Assembly (NCBI GenBank): GCA_018883065.1
Contig: VEQT01000001.1
Span: 1-64,000, forward strand
Length of the DNA: 64,000 bases
Source: Flavobacterium sp.
Lineage (GTDB): Bacteria > Bacteroidota > Bacteroidia > Flavobacteriales > Flavobacteriaceae
Reading direction: 5' to 3'
A model generated the notes under the pieces. It searched no databases. It was not told the origin of the DNA and saw nothing but the letters and a program-made list of their open reading frames with translations. The position numbers and the translations under genes were made by a program. Shown here piece after piece: positions 16,465 through 23,983 of the stretch. Position 1 is the stretch's first letter; every line of letters starts with the position of its first letter.

Positions 16465-16513
16465 TTGGAATTTCTTTTTTGGAATTTCTTTTTTGGAATT
16501 TTTTAGTTGGATA
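16465..16513. repeat. Heptamer array abutting the universal stress protein stop codon
   Basis: Seven 7-base units in register: TTGGAAT, TTCTTTT, TTGGAAT, TTCTTTT, TTGGAAT, TTTTTAG, TTGGATA. The array can also be read as a 14-base repeat. It ends one base before the stop codon of the minus-strand gene at 16515. Confidence 0.75.
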
Positions 16514-16514
16514 A

Positions 16515-17339
16515 TTAAATTTTAAACGTCACCACTGGTCTTACCGCATGGTTCACTAAATCTTCGCTGATGCTGCCATTGAAGAAGTGCGAGAAACCGG
16601 TGCGCCCGTGTGTGCATAGGCCAATTAAGTCGGCGTTTACGGCATTGGCAAAGTTTAAGATGCCTTTTTCTACATTCACATCATTATAGATATGTGTACT
16701 GTAGTTGGTTAAATCAAACCCTTTAATAAATCCAGCCATCATGCTTTCGGCCACATGTGTAGGTTTGAAGCTGTTGGGCGTATTAATCATCACTAAATCT
16801 AAATGGGAATTAAATGTGTTGGCTAATGCAACCAATTTAGCAAAAGGGGCTTTAATTTCATCTGAGAAATCAGAGGCAAAAACAAAGTTTGATGCGGTGA
16901 AATTTGGTGTTTCATTTTTGATTACTAATACTGGTACATCCGAGAAGCGAACCACTTTTTCGGTGTTTGAACCGATGAATAATTCTTGAAATCCAGACGC
17001 TCCATGCGAACCCATTACAATAAAATCAATATCATTTTTTTTGCTTAGAGCTAGAATTCCTTCGAAGGCTTTTTCAAATTGTATAATTTCAGATACTTCG
17101 ATGCCTTTTAAGAAATCAGCATCCATAAGAGTTTCCAAGCGCTCAATGGCTCTATTTTTGAAAAACATAATTTCGGGGATAGCACTTCCGCCACTTAGCG
17201 CATCACTTCCTTGGTGAGGCAATTCTAGCATATGCAATAGTATAATTTCACTGTTGTTGGCTTTTGCCAATTGTGCTGCTACACGCAAGGCGTATTCAGC
17301 ATGTTGCGAAAAATCGGTAGGAACTAATATCTTTTTCAT
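16515..17339 (-). CDS. Universal stress protein with two Usp domains
   Basis: A 274-residue cytoplasmic protein made of two tandem UspA domains (about 1-140 and 150-274). The first begins MKKILVPTDFSQHAEYAL and contains VMGSHGASGFQELFIGSNT, which matches the ATP-binding pattern G-x2-G-x9-G-S. The second begins ASNFVFASDFSDE and has GLCTHGRTGFSHFFNGS, where the first Gly is replaced by Cys, so nucleotide binding there is less certain. A -7 box TACCTTTG lies on the minus strand at 17381-17374, 35 bases before the start codon. The gene diverges from rimP-nusA-infB. Such proteins respond to stress or starvation; the exact cue is not visible. Confidence 0.92.
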   Translation of the reverse strand: MKKILVPTDFSQHAEYALRVAAQLAKANNSEIILLHMLELPHQGSDALSGGSAIPEIMFFKNRAIERLETLMDADFLKGIEVSEIIQFEKAFEGILALSKKNDIDFIVMGSHGASGFQELFIGSNTEKVVRFSDVPVLVIKNETPNFTASNFVFASDFSDEIKAPFAKLVALANTFNSHLDLVMINTPNSFKPTHVAESMMAGFIKGFDLTNYSTHIYNDVNVEKGILNFANAVNADLIGLCTHGRTGFSHFFNGSISEDLVNHAVRPVVTFKI

Positions 17340-17373
17340 ATTACGAGGTGTTTGGTTTAATTTTAGAATACTT

Positions 17374-17381
17374 CAAAGGTA
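17374..17381 (-). promoter_or_regulatory. -7 box of the universal stress protein gene
   Basis: TACCTTTG on the minus strand fits TAnnTTTG and is 35 bases upstream of the start. I see no TTTG at the -33 distance. Confidence 0.5.
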
Positions 17382-17409
17382 AATTATTTGCATTTACTAT
17401 TTAATGATA

Positions 17410-17439
17410 TTTGTCATATTGAAAAAAAGTATATATTTG
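17410..17439 (+). promoter_or_regulatory. Promoter of rimP-nusA-infB
   Basis: TTTG (17410-17413), 18 bases, then TATATTTG (17432-17439), a full match to the Bacteroidota consensus. It would give a leader of roughly 60 bases before rimP. Confidence 0.7.
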
Positions 17440-17470
17440 CACCGTTATTTAGATAGCGAAACGAATTAAT

Positions 17471-17496
17471 GAGGGAAGCAATGCTTCCCTCTTTTT
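17471..17496 (+). promoter_or_regulatory. Terminator-like hairpin in the rimP leader
   Basis: GAGGGAAGC (17471-17479) pairs perfectly with GCTTCCCTC (17483-17491) around the loop AAT and is followed at once by TTTTT. This has the form of an intrinsic terminator, placed inside the leader and only eight bases before the rimP start codon. It could be an attenuator controlling the operon, whose second gene encodes the termination factor NusA. Confidence 0.6.
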
Positions 17497-17504
17497 ATAA
17501 CACG

Positions 17505-17969
17505 ATGACATTCAAAGAAAAGGTACACCAATTGTTGCAAGCGGGTTTAGCCGAAAAACCAGATTTGTTTTTAATCGAGTTATCGGTAAACGATGCCAAT
17601 AAAATTGTGGTAACACTCGATGGAGATCAGGGCGTACAGTTGCAAGATTGTATTGATATTAGTCGTGCCATTGAACACAACTTAGATCGCGAAGAGCAAG
17701 ATTTTGCACTTGAAGTGGCCTCGGTTGGCGTTGGATCACCTTTAAAATTGGTGCGTCAATATGTAAAAAACATTGGTCGTACACTCATCGTAAAATTAGC
17801 CACAGCAACCATCGAAGCCGAATTGGTAGCTGCAAACGAAAGCCATATTACCTTGGCATGGGAAGCGAGAGAGCCCAAAAAGATTGGTAAAGGCAAAGAA
17901 ACCGTACAAAAGGAACAACAGATTCCGTATACAGATATAAAAGAAGCAATTGTTACAGTAACATTTTAA
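17505..17969 (+). CDS. rimP: Ribosome maturation factor RimP
   Basis: RimP helps assemble the 30S subunit. The protein (154 residues) has the two-domain RimP layout: an alpha-beta N domain with [26 protein letters not shown] and the signature [30 protein letters not shown], then a small Sm-like C domain. The frame reaches 17469, but the first ATG lies inside the leader hairpin, so I choose [11 protein letters not shown] at 17505. It is the first gene of the conserved rimP-nusA-infB operon; nusA starts 14 bases after its stop. Confidence 0.95.
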   Translation: MTFKEKVHQLLQAGLAEKPDLFLIELSVNDANKIVVTLDGDQGVQLQDCIDISRAIEHNLDREEQDFALEVASVGVGSPLKLVRQYVKNIGRTLIVKLATATIEAELVAANESHITLAWEAREPKKIGKGKETVQKEQQIPYTDIKEAIVTVTF

Positions 17970-17983
17970 ATTAAAAAGTTGGC

Positions 17984-19228
17984 ATGGAAAATTTAGCATT
18001 AATCGATTCATTTTCAGAGTTTAAAGACGATAAACTAATTGATCGTGTAACGCTTATGGCGATTTTAGAAGATGTGTTTAGAAATGCATTGAAGAAAAAA
18101 TTTGGCTCAGATGATAATTTTGACATCATCATTAATCCAGATAAGGGAGATATGGAAATCTGGCGTCGTCGCGTGATTGTAGCTGATGATGATTTGGATC
18201 TAGAAAACGAAGAAATCACTTTAACAGAAGCACGTAAAATTGAACCCGATTTTGAAATTGGCGAAGAGGTTTCTGAAGAGGTAAAATTGATTGATTTAGG
18301 TCGTAGAGCAATTTTGGCCTTACGTCAAAACTTGATTTCTAAAATTCACGAACACGACAATACCAATTTATACAAACAATTTAAAGATTTAATTGGCGAA
18401 ATTTATACTGCCGAAGTGCATCACGTGCGCCCAAGAGTGGTTATTTTGGTTGACGACGAAGGAAATGAAATTGTACTTCCCAAAGAAAAACAAATTCCTT
18501 CTGATTTTTTCCGTAAAGGAGACAATGTGCGTGGAATTATTGAAAACGTAGAATTAAAAGGCAACAAACCACAAATCATTATGTCTAGAACTTCAGACAA
18601 GTTCTTGGAAAAATTGTTTGAGCAAGAAATTCCAGAAGTGTTTGACGGCTTGATCATGGTGAAAAACGTGGTGCGTATTCCGGGAGAAAAAGCAAAAGTT
18701 GCCGTAGATTCTTATGATGATCGTATTGATCCTGTAGGTGCTTGTGTGGGAATGAAAGGATCTCGTATTCATGGAATCGTTCGTGAATTAGGCAATGAAA
18801 ATATTGACGTAATCAATTATACAACCAACACCCAATTGTATATTACTCGTGCATTAAGTCCCGCTAAAGTGTCTTCCATCAAAATCAACGAAGAGACCAA
18901 ACGAGCTGATGTGTACTTGAAATTGGAAGAAGTGTCAAAAGCAATTGGACGTGGAGGCCACAACATTAAATTGGCAGGTTTGCTTACCGGATATGAATTG
19001 GATGTAATCCGTGAGGGTGTAATTGCTGAAGAAGAAGATGACGTAGAATTGACTGAATTCTCAGATGAAATAGATGGCTGGGTAATTGACGAGTTTGCTA
19101 AAATCGGTTTGGATACCGCCAGAAGTATATTGAAACAAGACTTAGCTGATTTGGTGCGCAGAACCGACTTGGAAGAAGAAACCATTTTGGAAGTGATGAA
19201 AATTTTAAACGAGGAATTCAATAGCTAA
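17984..19228 (+). CDS. nusA: Transcription termination/antitermination factor NusA
   Basis: NusA binds RNA polymerase and RNA and modulates pausing, termination and antitermination. The 414 residues comprise the N-terminal polymerase-binding domain, an S1 domain (IYTAEVHHVRPRVVILVDDE) and two KH domains (VDSYDDRIDPVGACVGMKGSRI; VYLKLEEVSKAIGRGGHNI). The acidic repeats found at the C terminus of the E. coli protein are missing, as in many non-proteobacterial versions. It is the middle gene of the operon. Confidence 0.97.
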   Translation: MENLALIDSFSEFKDDKLIDRVTLMAILEDVFRNALKKKFGSDDNFDIIINPDKGDMEIWRRRVIVADDDLDLENEEITLTEARKIEPDFEIGEEVSEEVKLIDLGRRAILALRQNLISKIHEHDNTNLYKQFKDLIGEIYTAEVHHVRPRVVILVDDEGNEIVLPKEKQIPSDFFRKGDNVRGIIENVELKGNKPQIIMSRTSDKFLEKLFEQEIPEVFDGLIMVKNVVRIPGEKAKVAVDSYDDRIDPVGACVGMKGSRIHGIVRELGNENIDVINYTTNTQLYITRALSPAKVSSIKINEETKRADVYLKLEEVSKAIGRGGHNIKLAGLLTGYELDVIREGVIAEEEDDVELTEFSDEIDGWVIDEFAKIGLDTARSILKQDLADLVRRTDLEEETILEVMKILNEEFNS

Positions 19229-19281
19229 TCCTGTTTCCCCAAGCAATACACAACAAAAATTACGATAAATAAAAGATTTTT

Positions 19282-21957
19282 ATGTCTGAAGAAAGAGTAG
19301 TACGAATAAACAAGGTTCTAAGGGAGTTAAATATTTCCTTAGAAAGAGCAGTAGATTATCTTAAGGATAAAGGAATTGCTATTGATGCCAATCCCAATGC
19401 TAAAATTTCGGATGCAGAATACAGTATTTTACAAAATGAATTTGCGGGTGACAAAGGGAACAAGGCTGCTTCTTTAGAAGTGAGTGAAGAGAAAAGAAAA
19501 GAGAAAGAAGCCTTGCGCATTGAACGCGAAAAAGAAATTGAAGACAAACGCAAAGCCGACGAAGAGCGTCAACGGTTGGAGGTTATCAAAGCCAAAGCAA
19601 CTGTATCAGGGCCAAAGCAAGTAGGGACTATAGATTTAGACCCGAAGAAGCCTGCTCCAGTAGCTGAAGCGCCTGTAAAAGAAACAAAACTTGAAGTAGC
19701 GTCTACTCCAATAGAACCAGCTACTGATCAAGCAAAAGAGACTGCAGAAGAATCATTTACTACTCAATATCAAAAATTATCTGGGGCTACCCTAACCGGT
19801 CAAACTATTGATTTATCGCAATTCAATAAGCCCAAAAAGAAAAAAGAGGAACCAAAAATTGTGCCCAATAAACCGGGTGACGCCAATAAAAACAAACGCA
19901 AACGCATTCCTTTAAAGCCAGGTGAAGTTCGCCCAGGTGTGCAAGGAGGTGCCAATCCAAATAAAATTTCACCCAACGCGCCCGGTGATCGATCATCTCG
20001 ACCCGGATTTGTAAAAGGAGCTCGTCCGGCCATTGTTGCCAAGGTTGAGCCTACAGAAGAAGAGGTGAAAAACCAAATTCGTGAAACCTTAGAAAAACTT
20101 CAAGGGAAAGGAAACAAATCAAAAGCGGCCAAATACCGTAGAGATAAACGCGAAACGCACCGTCAAAAATCAGACGAGGAACAACGTGCCATCGAAGAAG
20201 GAAGCAAAACCATTAAAGTAACGGAATTTGTTACAGTAGGAGAAATTGCAACCATGATGGATGTGCCTATTACCAAAGTAATTGGAACGTGTATGTCTTT
20301 GGGTATTATGGTTACCATGAACCAGCGTTTGGATGCAGAAACATTGACTATCGTAGCCGATGAGTTTGGATATGAAGTTGAATTTATCACGACTGATTTA
20401 GAAGAGTCTATTCAGGTTGTAGAAGATGCGCCAGAAGATTTAGTGTACCGTGCTCCAATTGTGACTGTAATGGGACACGTTGATCACGGAAAAACTTCCT
20501 TACTTGATTACATTCGTAAAGAAAATGTAATTGCGGGTGAGTCTGGAGGAATTACACAACACATTGGAGCATATGGAGTAACTTTAGATAATGGACAAAA
20601 AATCGCTTTCTTAGATACTCCGGGTCACGAGGCGTTTACCGCGATGCGTGCACGTGGAGCCCAAGTTACTGATATTGCTATCATTGTAATTGCTGCCGAT
20701 GACGACATCATGCCTCAAACGAAAGAAGCGATAAGCCACGCACAAGCTGCGGGTGTTCCGATCATTTTTGCCATCAATAAAATTGACAAACCCAATGCCA
20801 ATCCGGAGAAAATCAAGGAACGTTTGGCGGGTATGAATTTATTGGTTGAAGATTGGGGAGGTAAAATTCAATCGCATGACATTTCGGCCAAAGCAGGAAC
20901 TGGGGTAAAAGAATTGTTAGAAAAAGTATTGTTAGAAGCTGAAATTCTTGACTTGAAAGCCAATCCAAATAAATTGGCTTCTGGTACAGTAGTTGAAGCA
21001 TTCTTAGATAAAGGGAAAGGATATGTCTCGACTATCTTGGTTCAGAATGGAACATTGAAAATTGGAGATTATCTATTGGCCGGAAAACACCACGGAAAAA
21101 TCAAAGCGATGCACGATGAGCGAGGGCACGTAGTGCTTCAAGCAGGTCCGTCGACGCCAGTTTCTGTATTGGGATTGGATGGCGCTGCAACAGCTGGAGA
21201 TAAATTTAATGTGTTTGACGACGAAAGAGAAGCCAAAGCAATAGCTGCCAAACGTACCCAATTGATGCGTGAACAGTCGGTGAGAACCCAGCGTCACATT
21301 ACCTTGGCCGAAATTGGACGACGTATCGCATTGGGCCAGTTTAAAGAATTGAATATCATCTTAAAAGGTGACGTGGACGGTTCGGTTGAAGCCTTGTCTG
21401 ATTCGTTTTCAAAATTGTCTACAGAAGAAATCCAAATTAACATTATTCATAAAGGAGTTGGTGCAATTACCGAAACGGATGTTATGTTGGCTTCGGCATC
21501 TGATGCAATCATTATTGGGTTTAACGTACGACCAGCAGGAAATGCAAGACAATTGGCTGATAAAGAAGAAATTGACATCCGAAATTACTCGATTATTTAT
21601 GATGCTATCGATGACTTGAAAGATGCCATGGAAGGTATGTTGTCGCCAGAAATGAAAGAAGAAATTACGGGTACCGCAGAAATTAGAGAGATATTCAAAA
21701 TTTCAAAAGTCGGTTCGATTGCGGGTTGTATGGTTACCGATGGAAAAATATTCCGAAACTCCCGTATTCGAATCATTCGCGAAGGGGTGGTAGTATTTAC
21801 AGGAGAATTGGCCACCTTGAAGCGTTTCAAAGATGACGTTAAAGAAGTAGCAAAAGGATACGATTGCGGTATTCAAATTAAGAACTATAACAACATTGAA
21901 GAGCTCGATATTATTGAGGCATTCCAAGAAGTTGCAGTGAAGAAAAAATTGAAGTAA
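19282..21957 (+). CDS. infB: Translation initiation factor IF-2
   Basis: GTPase that brings initiator tRNA to the 30S subunit. In 891 residues it has an N-terminal region beginning [20 protein letters not shown], a long low-complexity linker (about 60-290) rich in Lys, Glu and Pro, then the GTPase domain with GHVDHGKT (398-405), DTPGHEAF and NKID, followed by the domains that bind fMet-tRNA, ending in VAVKKKLK. It is the last gene of rimP-nusA-infB and is followed by a terminator. Confidence 0.97.
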   Translation: MSEERVVRINKVLRELNISLERAVDYLKDKGIAIDANPNAKISDAEYSILQNEFAGDKGNKAASLEVSEEKRKEKEALRIEREKEIEDKRKADEERQRLEVIKAKATVSGPKQVGTIDLDPKKPAPVAEAPVKETKLEVASTPIEPATDQAKETAEESFTTQYQKLSGATLTGQTIDLSQFNKPKKKKEEPKIVPNKPGDANKNKRKRIPLKPGEVRPGVQGGANPNKISPNAPGDRSSRPGFVKGARPAIVAKVEPTEEEVKNQIRETLEKLQGKGNKSKAAKYRRDKRETHRQKSDEEQRAIEEGSKTIKVTEFVTVGEIATMMDVPITKVIGTCMSLGIMVTMNQRLDAETLTIVADEFGYEVEFITTDLEESIQVVEDAPEDLVYRAPIVTVMGHVDHGKTSLLDYIRKENVIAGESGGITQHIGAYGVTLDNGQKIAFLDTPGHEAFTAMRARGAQVTDIAIIVIAADDDIMPQTKEAISHAQAAGVPIIFAINKIDKPNANPEKIKERLAGMNLLVEDWGGKIQSHDISAKAGTGVKELLEKVLLEAEILDLKANPNKLASGTVVEAFLDKGKGYVSTILVQNGTLKIGDYLLAGKHHGKIKAMHDERGHVVLQAGPSTPVSVLGLDGAATAGDKFNVFDDEREAKAIAAKRTQLMREQSVRTQRHITLAEIGRRIALGQFKELNIILKGDVDGSVEALSDSFSKLSTEEIQINIIHKGVGAITETDVMLASASDAIIIGFNVRPAGNARQLADKEEIDIRNYSIIYDAIDDLKDAMEGMLSPEMKEEITGTAEIREIFKISKVGSIAGCMVTDGKIFRNSRIRIIREGVVVFTGELATLKRFKDDVKEVAKGYDCGIQIKNYNNIEELDIIEAFQEVAVKKKLK

Positions 21958-21976
21958 TCGGTTTTAAAATAAACTG

Positions 21977-22006
21977 AAGGCGTTCCTGTTTGGGACGCCT
22001 TTTTTA
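21977..22006 (+). terminator. Terminator after infB
   Basis: AAGGCGTTCC (21977-21986) pairs with GGGACGCCTT (21992-22001), one G-T pair, five-base loop, followed by TTTTT. It overlaps the end of the convergent SPOR gene and may serve it too. Confidence 0.8.
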
Positions 22007-22393
22007 TTTATTAGGTCGAATAATAAAAGCGTTTGGGTATTTTTTTTTCAGTTCAAGTAGGTTTTTTTCGGCCTCCAATCGCGATTTAAAATTTCCAATC
22101 CAAACTTTGTAAGAGGGTGTGCTAAATACAATGGTTGCATCTAAGTATTTGAATTCTTTTCGACAGTTAACAAGGGTTTTTTTTGCTGTTTCGCTCTCGC
22201 CTGAAAAAAGTTGTATTTTGTATTTATCGGTTATGGTTATAGAGGAATTTACTTTTCTTTTTTCTGCTACTAAGGCTTCAATTTTTGGATCTTGTTGAAC
22301 AAAATTTACATCGCGTTGCGCAATACTTTTTGAGGCAAAAAACGTTAAAATTAGCAATAGATAAACGAGCTGTTTTGTGGCTGCTACATTCAT
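22004..22393 (-). CDS. Secreted SPOR-domain protein
   Basis: The 129-residue protein has a signal peptide (QLVYLLLILTFFASKSIAQ) and a C-terminal SPOR domain of about 75 residues: YKIQLFSGESETAKKTL, then VWIGNFKSRLEAEKNLLELKKKYPNAFII. SPOR domains bind peptidoglycan stripped of stem peptides, often at division sites, so a cell-envelope role is likely. The frame extends to a TTG at 22414, but TACATTTG, a -7 promoter box, lies at 22419-22412 on the minus strand, so I choose the ATG at 22393. It converges on infB and diverges from the actA operon. Confidence 0.85.
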   Translation of the reverse strand: MNVAATKQLVYLLLILTFFASKSIAQRDVNFVQQDPKIEALVAEKRKVNSSITITDKYKIQLFSGESETAKKTLVNCRKEFKYLDATIVFSTPSYKVWIGNFKSRLEAEKNLLELKKKYPNAFIIRPNK

Positions 22394-22411
22394 AATGAAT
22401 TGATTTTTATG

Positions 22412-22419
22412 CAAATGTA
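22412..22419 (-). promoter_or_regulatory. -7 box of the SPOR protein gene
   Basis: TACATTTG on the minus strand, 18 bases upstream of the chosen ATG. It overlaps the alternative TTG start and argues against it. Confidence 0.5.
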
Positions 22420-22442
22420 CAGTTTATTGAAATTCACGCGGG

Positions 22443-22470
22443 ATTTATATTATTTAGAATTAATATAAAT
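22443..22470. promoter_or_regulatory. Perfect inverted repeat between the SPOR gene and the actA promoter
   Basis: ATTTATATTA (22443-22452) and TAATATAAAT (22461-22470) are exact reverse complements separated by eight bases. It is AT-only in the arms and lies in a divergent intergenic region 25 bases upstream of the actA -33 box, so it could be a regulator site. There is no T-run pattern to make it a terminator. Confidence 0.4.
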
Positions 22471-22494
22471 TGTTATTTAAGACTATTTTAAGGT

Positions 22495-22524
22495 TTTGAG
22501 AATAGTTCTTAAGTCGTATTTTTG
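22495..22524 (+). promoter_or_regulatory. Promoter of the actABCDEF-cox operon
   Basis: TTTG (22495-22498), 18 bases, TATTTTTG (22517-22524): matches the Bacteroidota consensus. The leader of about 80 bases contains a weak hairpin, CGTATTT (22544-22550) with AAATACG (22574-22580). Confidence 0.65.
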
Positions 22525-22609
22525 TGCGAGTTTTTAAATAAGACGTATTTTTAATTATTGTCAAACAATCAACAAATACGCCATTTTTAGTCGATAATCA
22601 TTACAAAAT

Positions 22610-23950
22610 ATGAAAAAAGTGGGTAACCATAATTCGATTTCAAGAGTACTGTTTTTAAGCATAGCACTTTCGCTGTCCATTTCCTTTATTTCTTTTGCAC
22701 AAACTCCTGCGCCCGCTGCTCCAGCAGCAGATCCAGCCACTTCAACAGCAATGGCTGCTCCGGCAGCTGGTGGTGATGCCGCAAAAGGAAAAGAATTGTT
22801 TAATGCCAATTGTGCGGCATGTCACAAATTAGACGCAAAAGCTACAGGTCCTGCACTTCGTGGAATAGCCAATAAATACGACATGGCTTGGTTGTACAAA
22901 TGGGTAAAAAATAGTTCGGAATTAATTAAGTCAGGTGATGCCAAAGCGGTAAAAGTTTTTGAAGAAAACAACAAGTCGGTTATGACCGCTTTCCCGCAAT
23001 TGTCGAATCAAGACATTGACAACATCATTGCGTATACTTCAGAACCAAAAGCAGAGCCTGTAGCTGCTACAAATGCAGCACCTCCAGGAACACAAACCAA
23101 TCAAGGAGGTGTGTCAAACGACCTCATACTTGCTGCATTAACTGTTGTGATGTTGATGTTAATTGTGATGTTGTATTTGGTGAATAATATTTTGGTTAAA
23201 ATTGCAAAAGCCAATGGTATTGAAGTAGCTGAAAAACAAAAATCAACACCCATTTGGAAAGCATTTGCACAGAATCAATTTTTAGTTTTAGTAAGCGCGA
23301 TATTACTCTTGTTGGCTAGTGCCTATTTTGTGTATGGTTACCTTATGCAAGTAGGAGTAGATCAAGATTATGAGCCGGTTCAACCTATTCATTATTCACA
23401 CCGAATTCATGCTGGAAGCAATGGTATAAACTGTAAATATTGCCACTCTGCTGCTCGCGTGAGTAAAAATGCAGGTATACCTTCTTTAAATGTGTGTATG
23501 AATTGCCACAAAAACATCAATGAAGTGTCTGATACAACTGCCACTGCTGAATATTCAAAAGCATTTTATGACGGTGAAATCCAAAAATTATATACCGCTG
23601 TAGGATGGGATGTAGCTACTCAAAAATACACTGGTAAAACGCAGCCAGTTAAATGGGTGCGAATTCACAACTTGCCTGATTTTGTTTACTTCAATCACTC
23701 ACAGCACGTAACAGTAGCCGGCATTGAATGTCAGACATGTCACGGACCAGTTCAGACGTACGAAATCCAAAAACAATTTGCTCCTCTAACTATGGGTTGG
23801 TGTATTAGTTGTCACCGCAAAACAGAAGTGAAAATGGAAGGAAATGAGTACTACACAAAAATCCACGAAGAGCTTTCTAAAAAATACGGCGTGACCAAAT
23901 TGACAGCTGCGCAAATGGGAGGTTTAGAGTGTGGTAAATGCCACTATTAA
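22610..23950 (+). CDS. actA: Alternative complex III subunit ActA, multiheme cytochrome c with extra monoheme domain
   Basis: ActA is the periplasmic multiheme subunit of alternative complex III, a quinol:electron-acceptor oxidoreductase. The 446-residue protein has six CxxCH heme sites: CAACH (68-72) in an N-terminal cytochrome c domain, then after two membrane segments (about 171-192 and 223-245) CKYCH (275-279), CMNCH (296-300), CQTCH (374-378), CISCH (398-402) and CGKCH (441-445). The last five form the pentaheme ActA core; the first is a fused extra domain. The final motif ends one residue from the C terminus. A signal peptide precedes an Ala/Pro-rich linker. It is the first gene of an operon running to coxA. 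Confidence 0.93.
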   Translation: MKKVGNHNSISRVLFLSIALSLSISFISFAQTPAPAAPAADPATSTAMAAPAAGGDAAKGKELFNANCAACHKLDAKATGPALRGIANKYDMAWLYKWVKNSSELIKSGDAKAVKVFEENNKSVMTAFPQLSNQDIDNIIAYTSEPKAEPVAATNAAPPGTQTNQGGVSNDLILAALTVVMLMLIVMLYLVNNILVKIAKANGIEVAEKQKSTPIWKAFAQNQFLVLVSAILLLLASAYFVYGYLMQVGVDQDYEPVQPIHYSHRIHAGSNGINCKYCHSAARVSKNAGIPSLNVCMNCHKNINEVSDTTATAEYSKAFYDGEIQKLYTAVGWDVATQKYTGKTQPVKWVRIHNLPDFVYFNHSQHVTVAGIECQTCHGPVQTYEIQKQFAPLTMGWCISCHRKTEVKMEGNEYYTKIHEELSKKYGVTKLTAAQMGGLECGKCHY

Positions 23951-23983
23951 AAAAAAATTATTAAGAGCTAATATTTATATACA

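Noticed and set aside
16266..16514. Open frame of 82 codons on the plus strand
   Set aside because: It runs through the tRNA-Gln gene, its terminator and a heptamer array; its codons are explained by these features.
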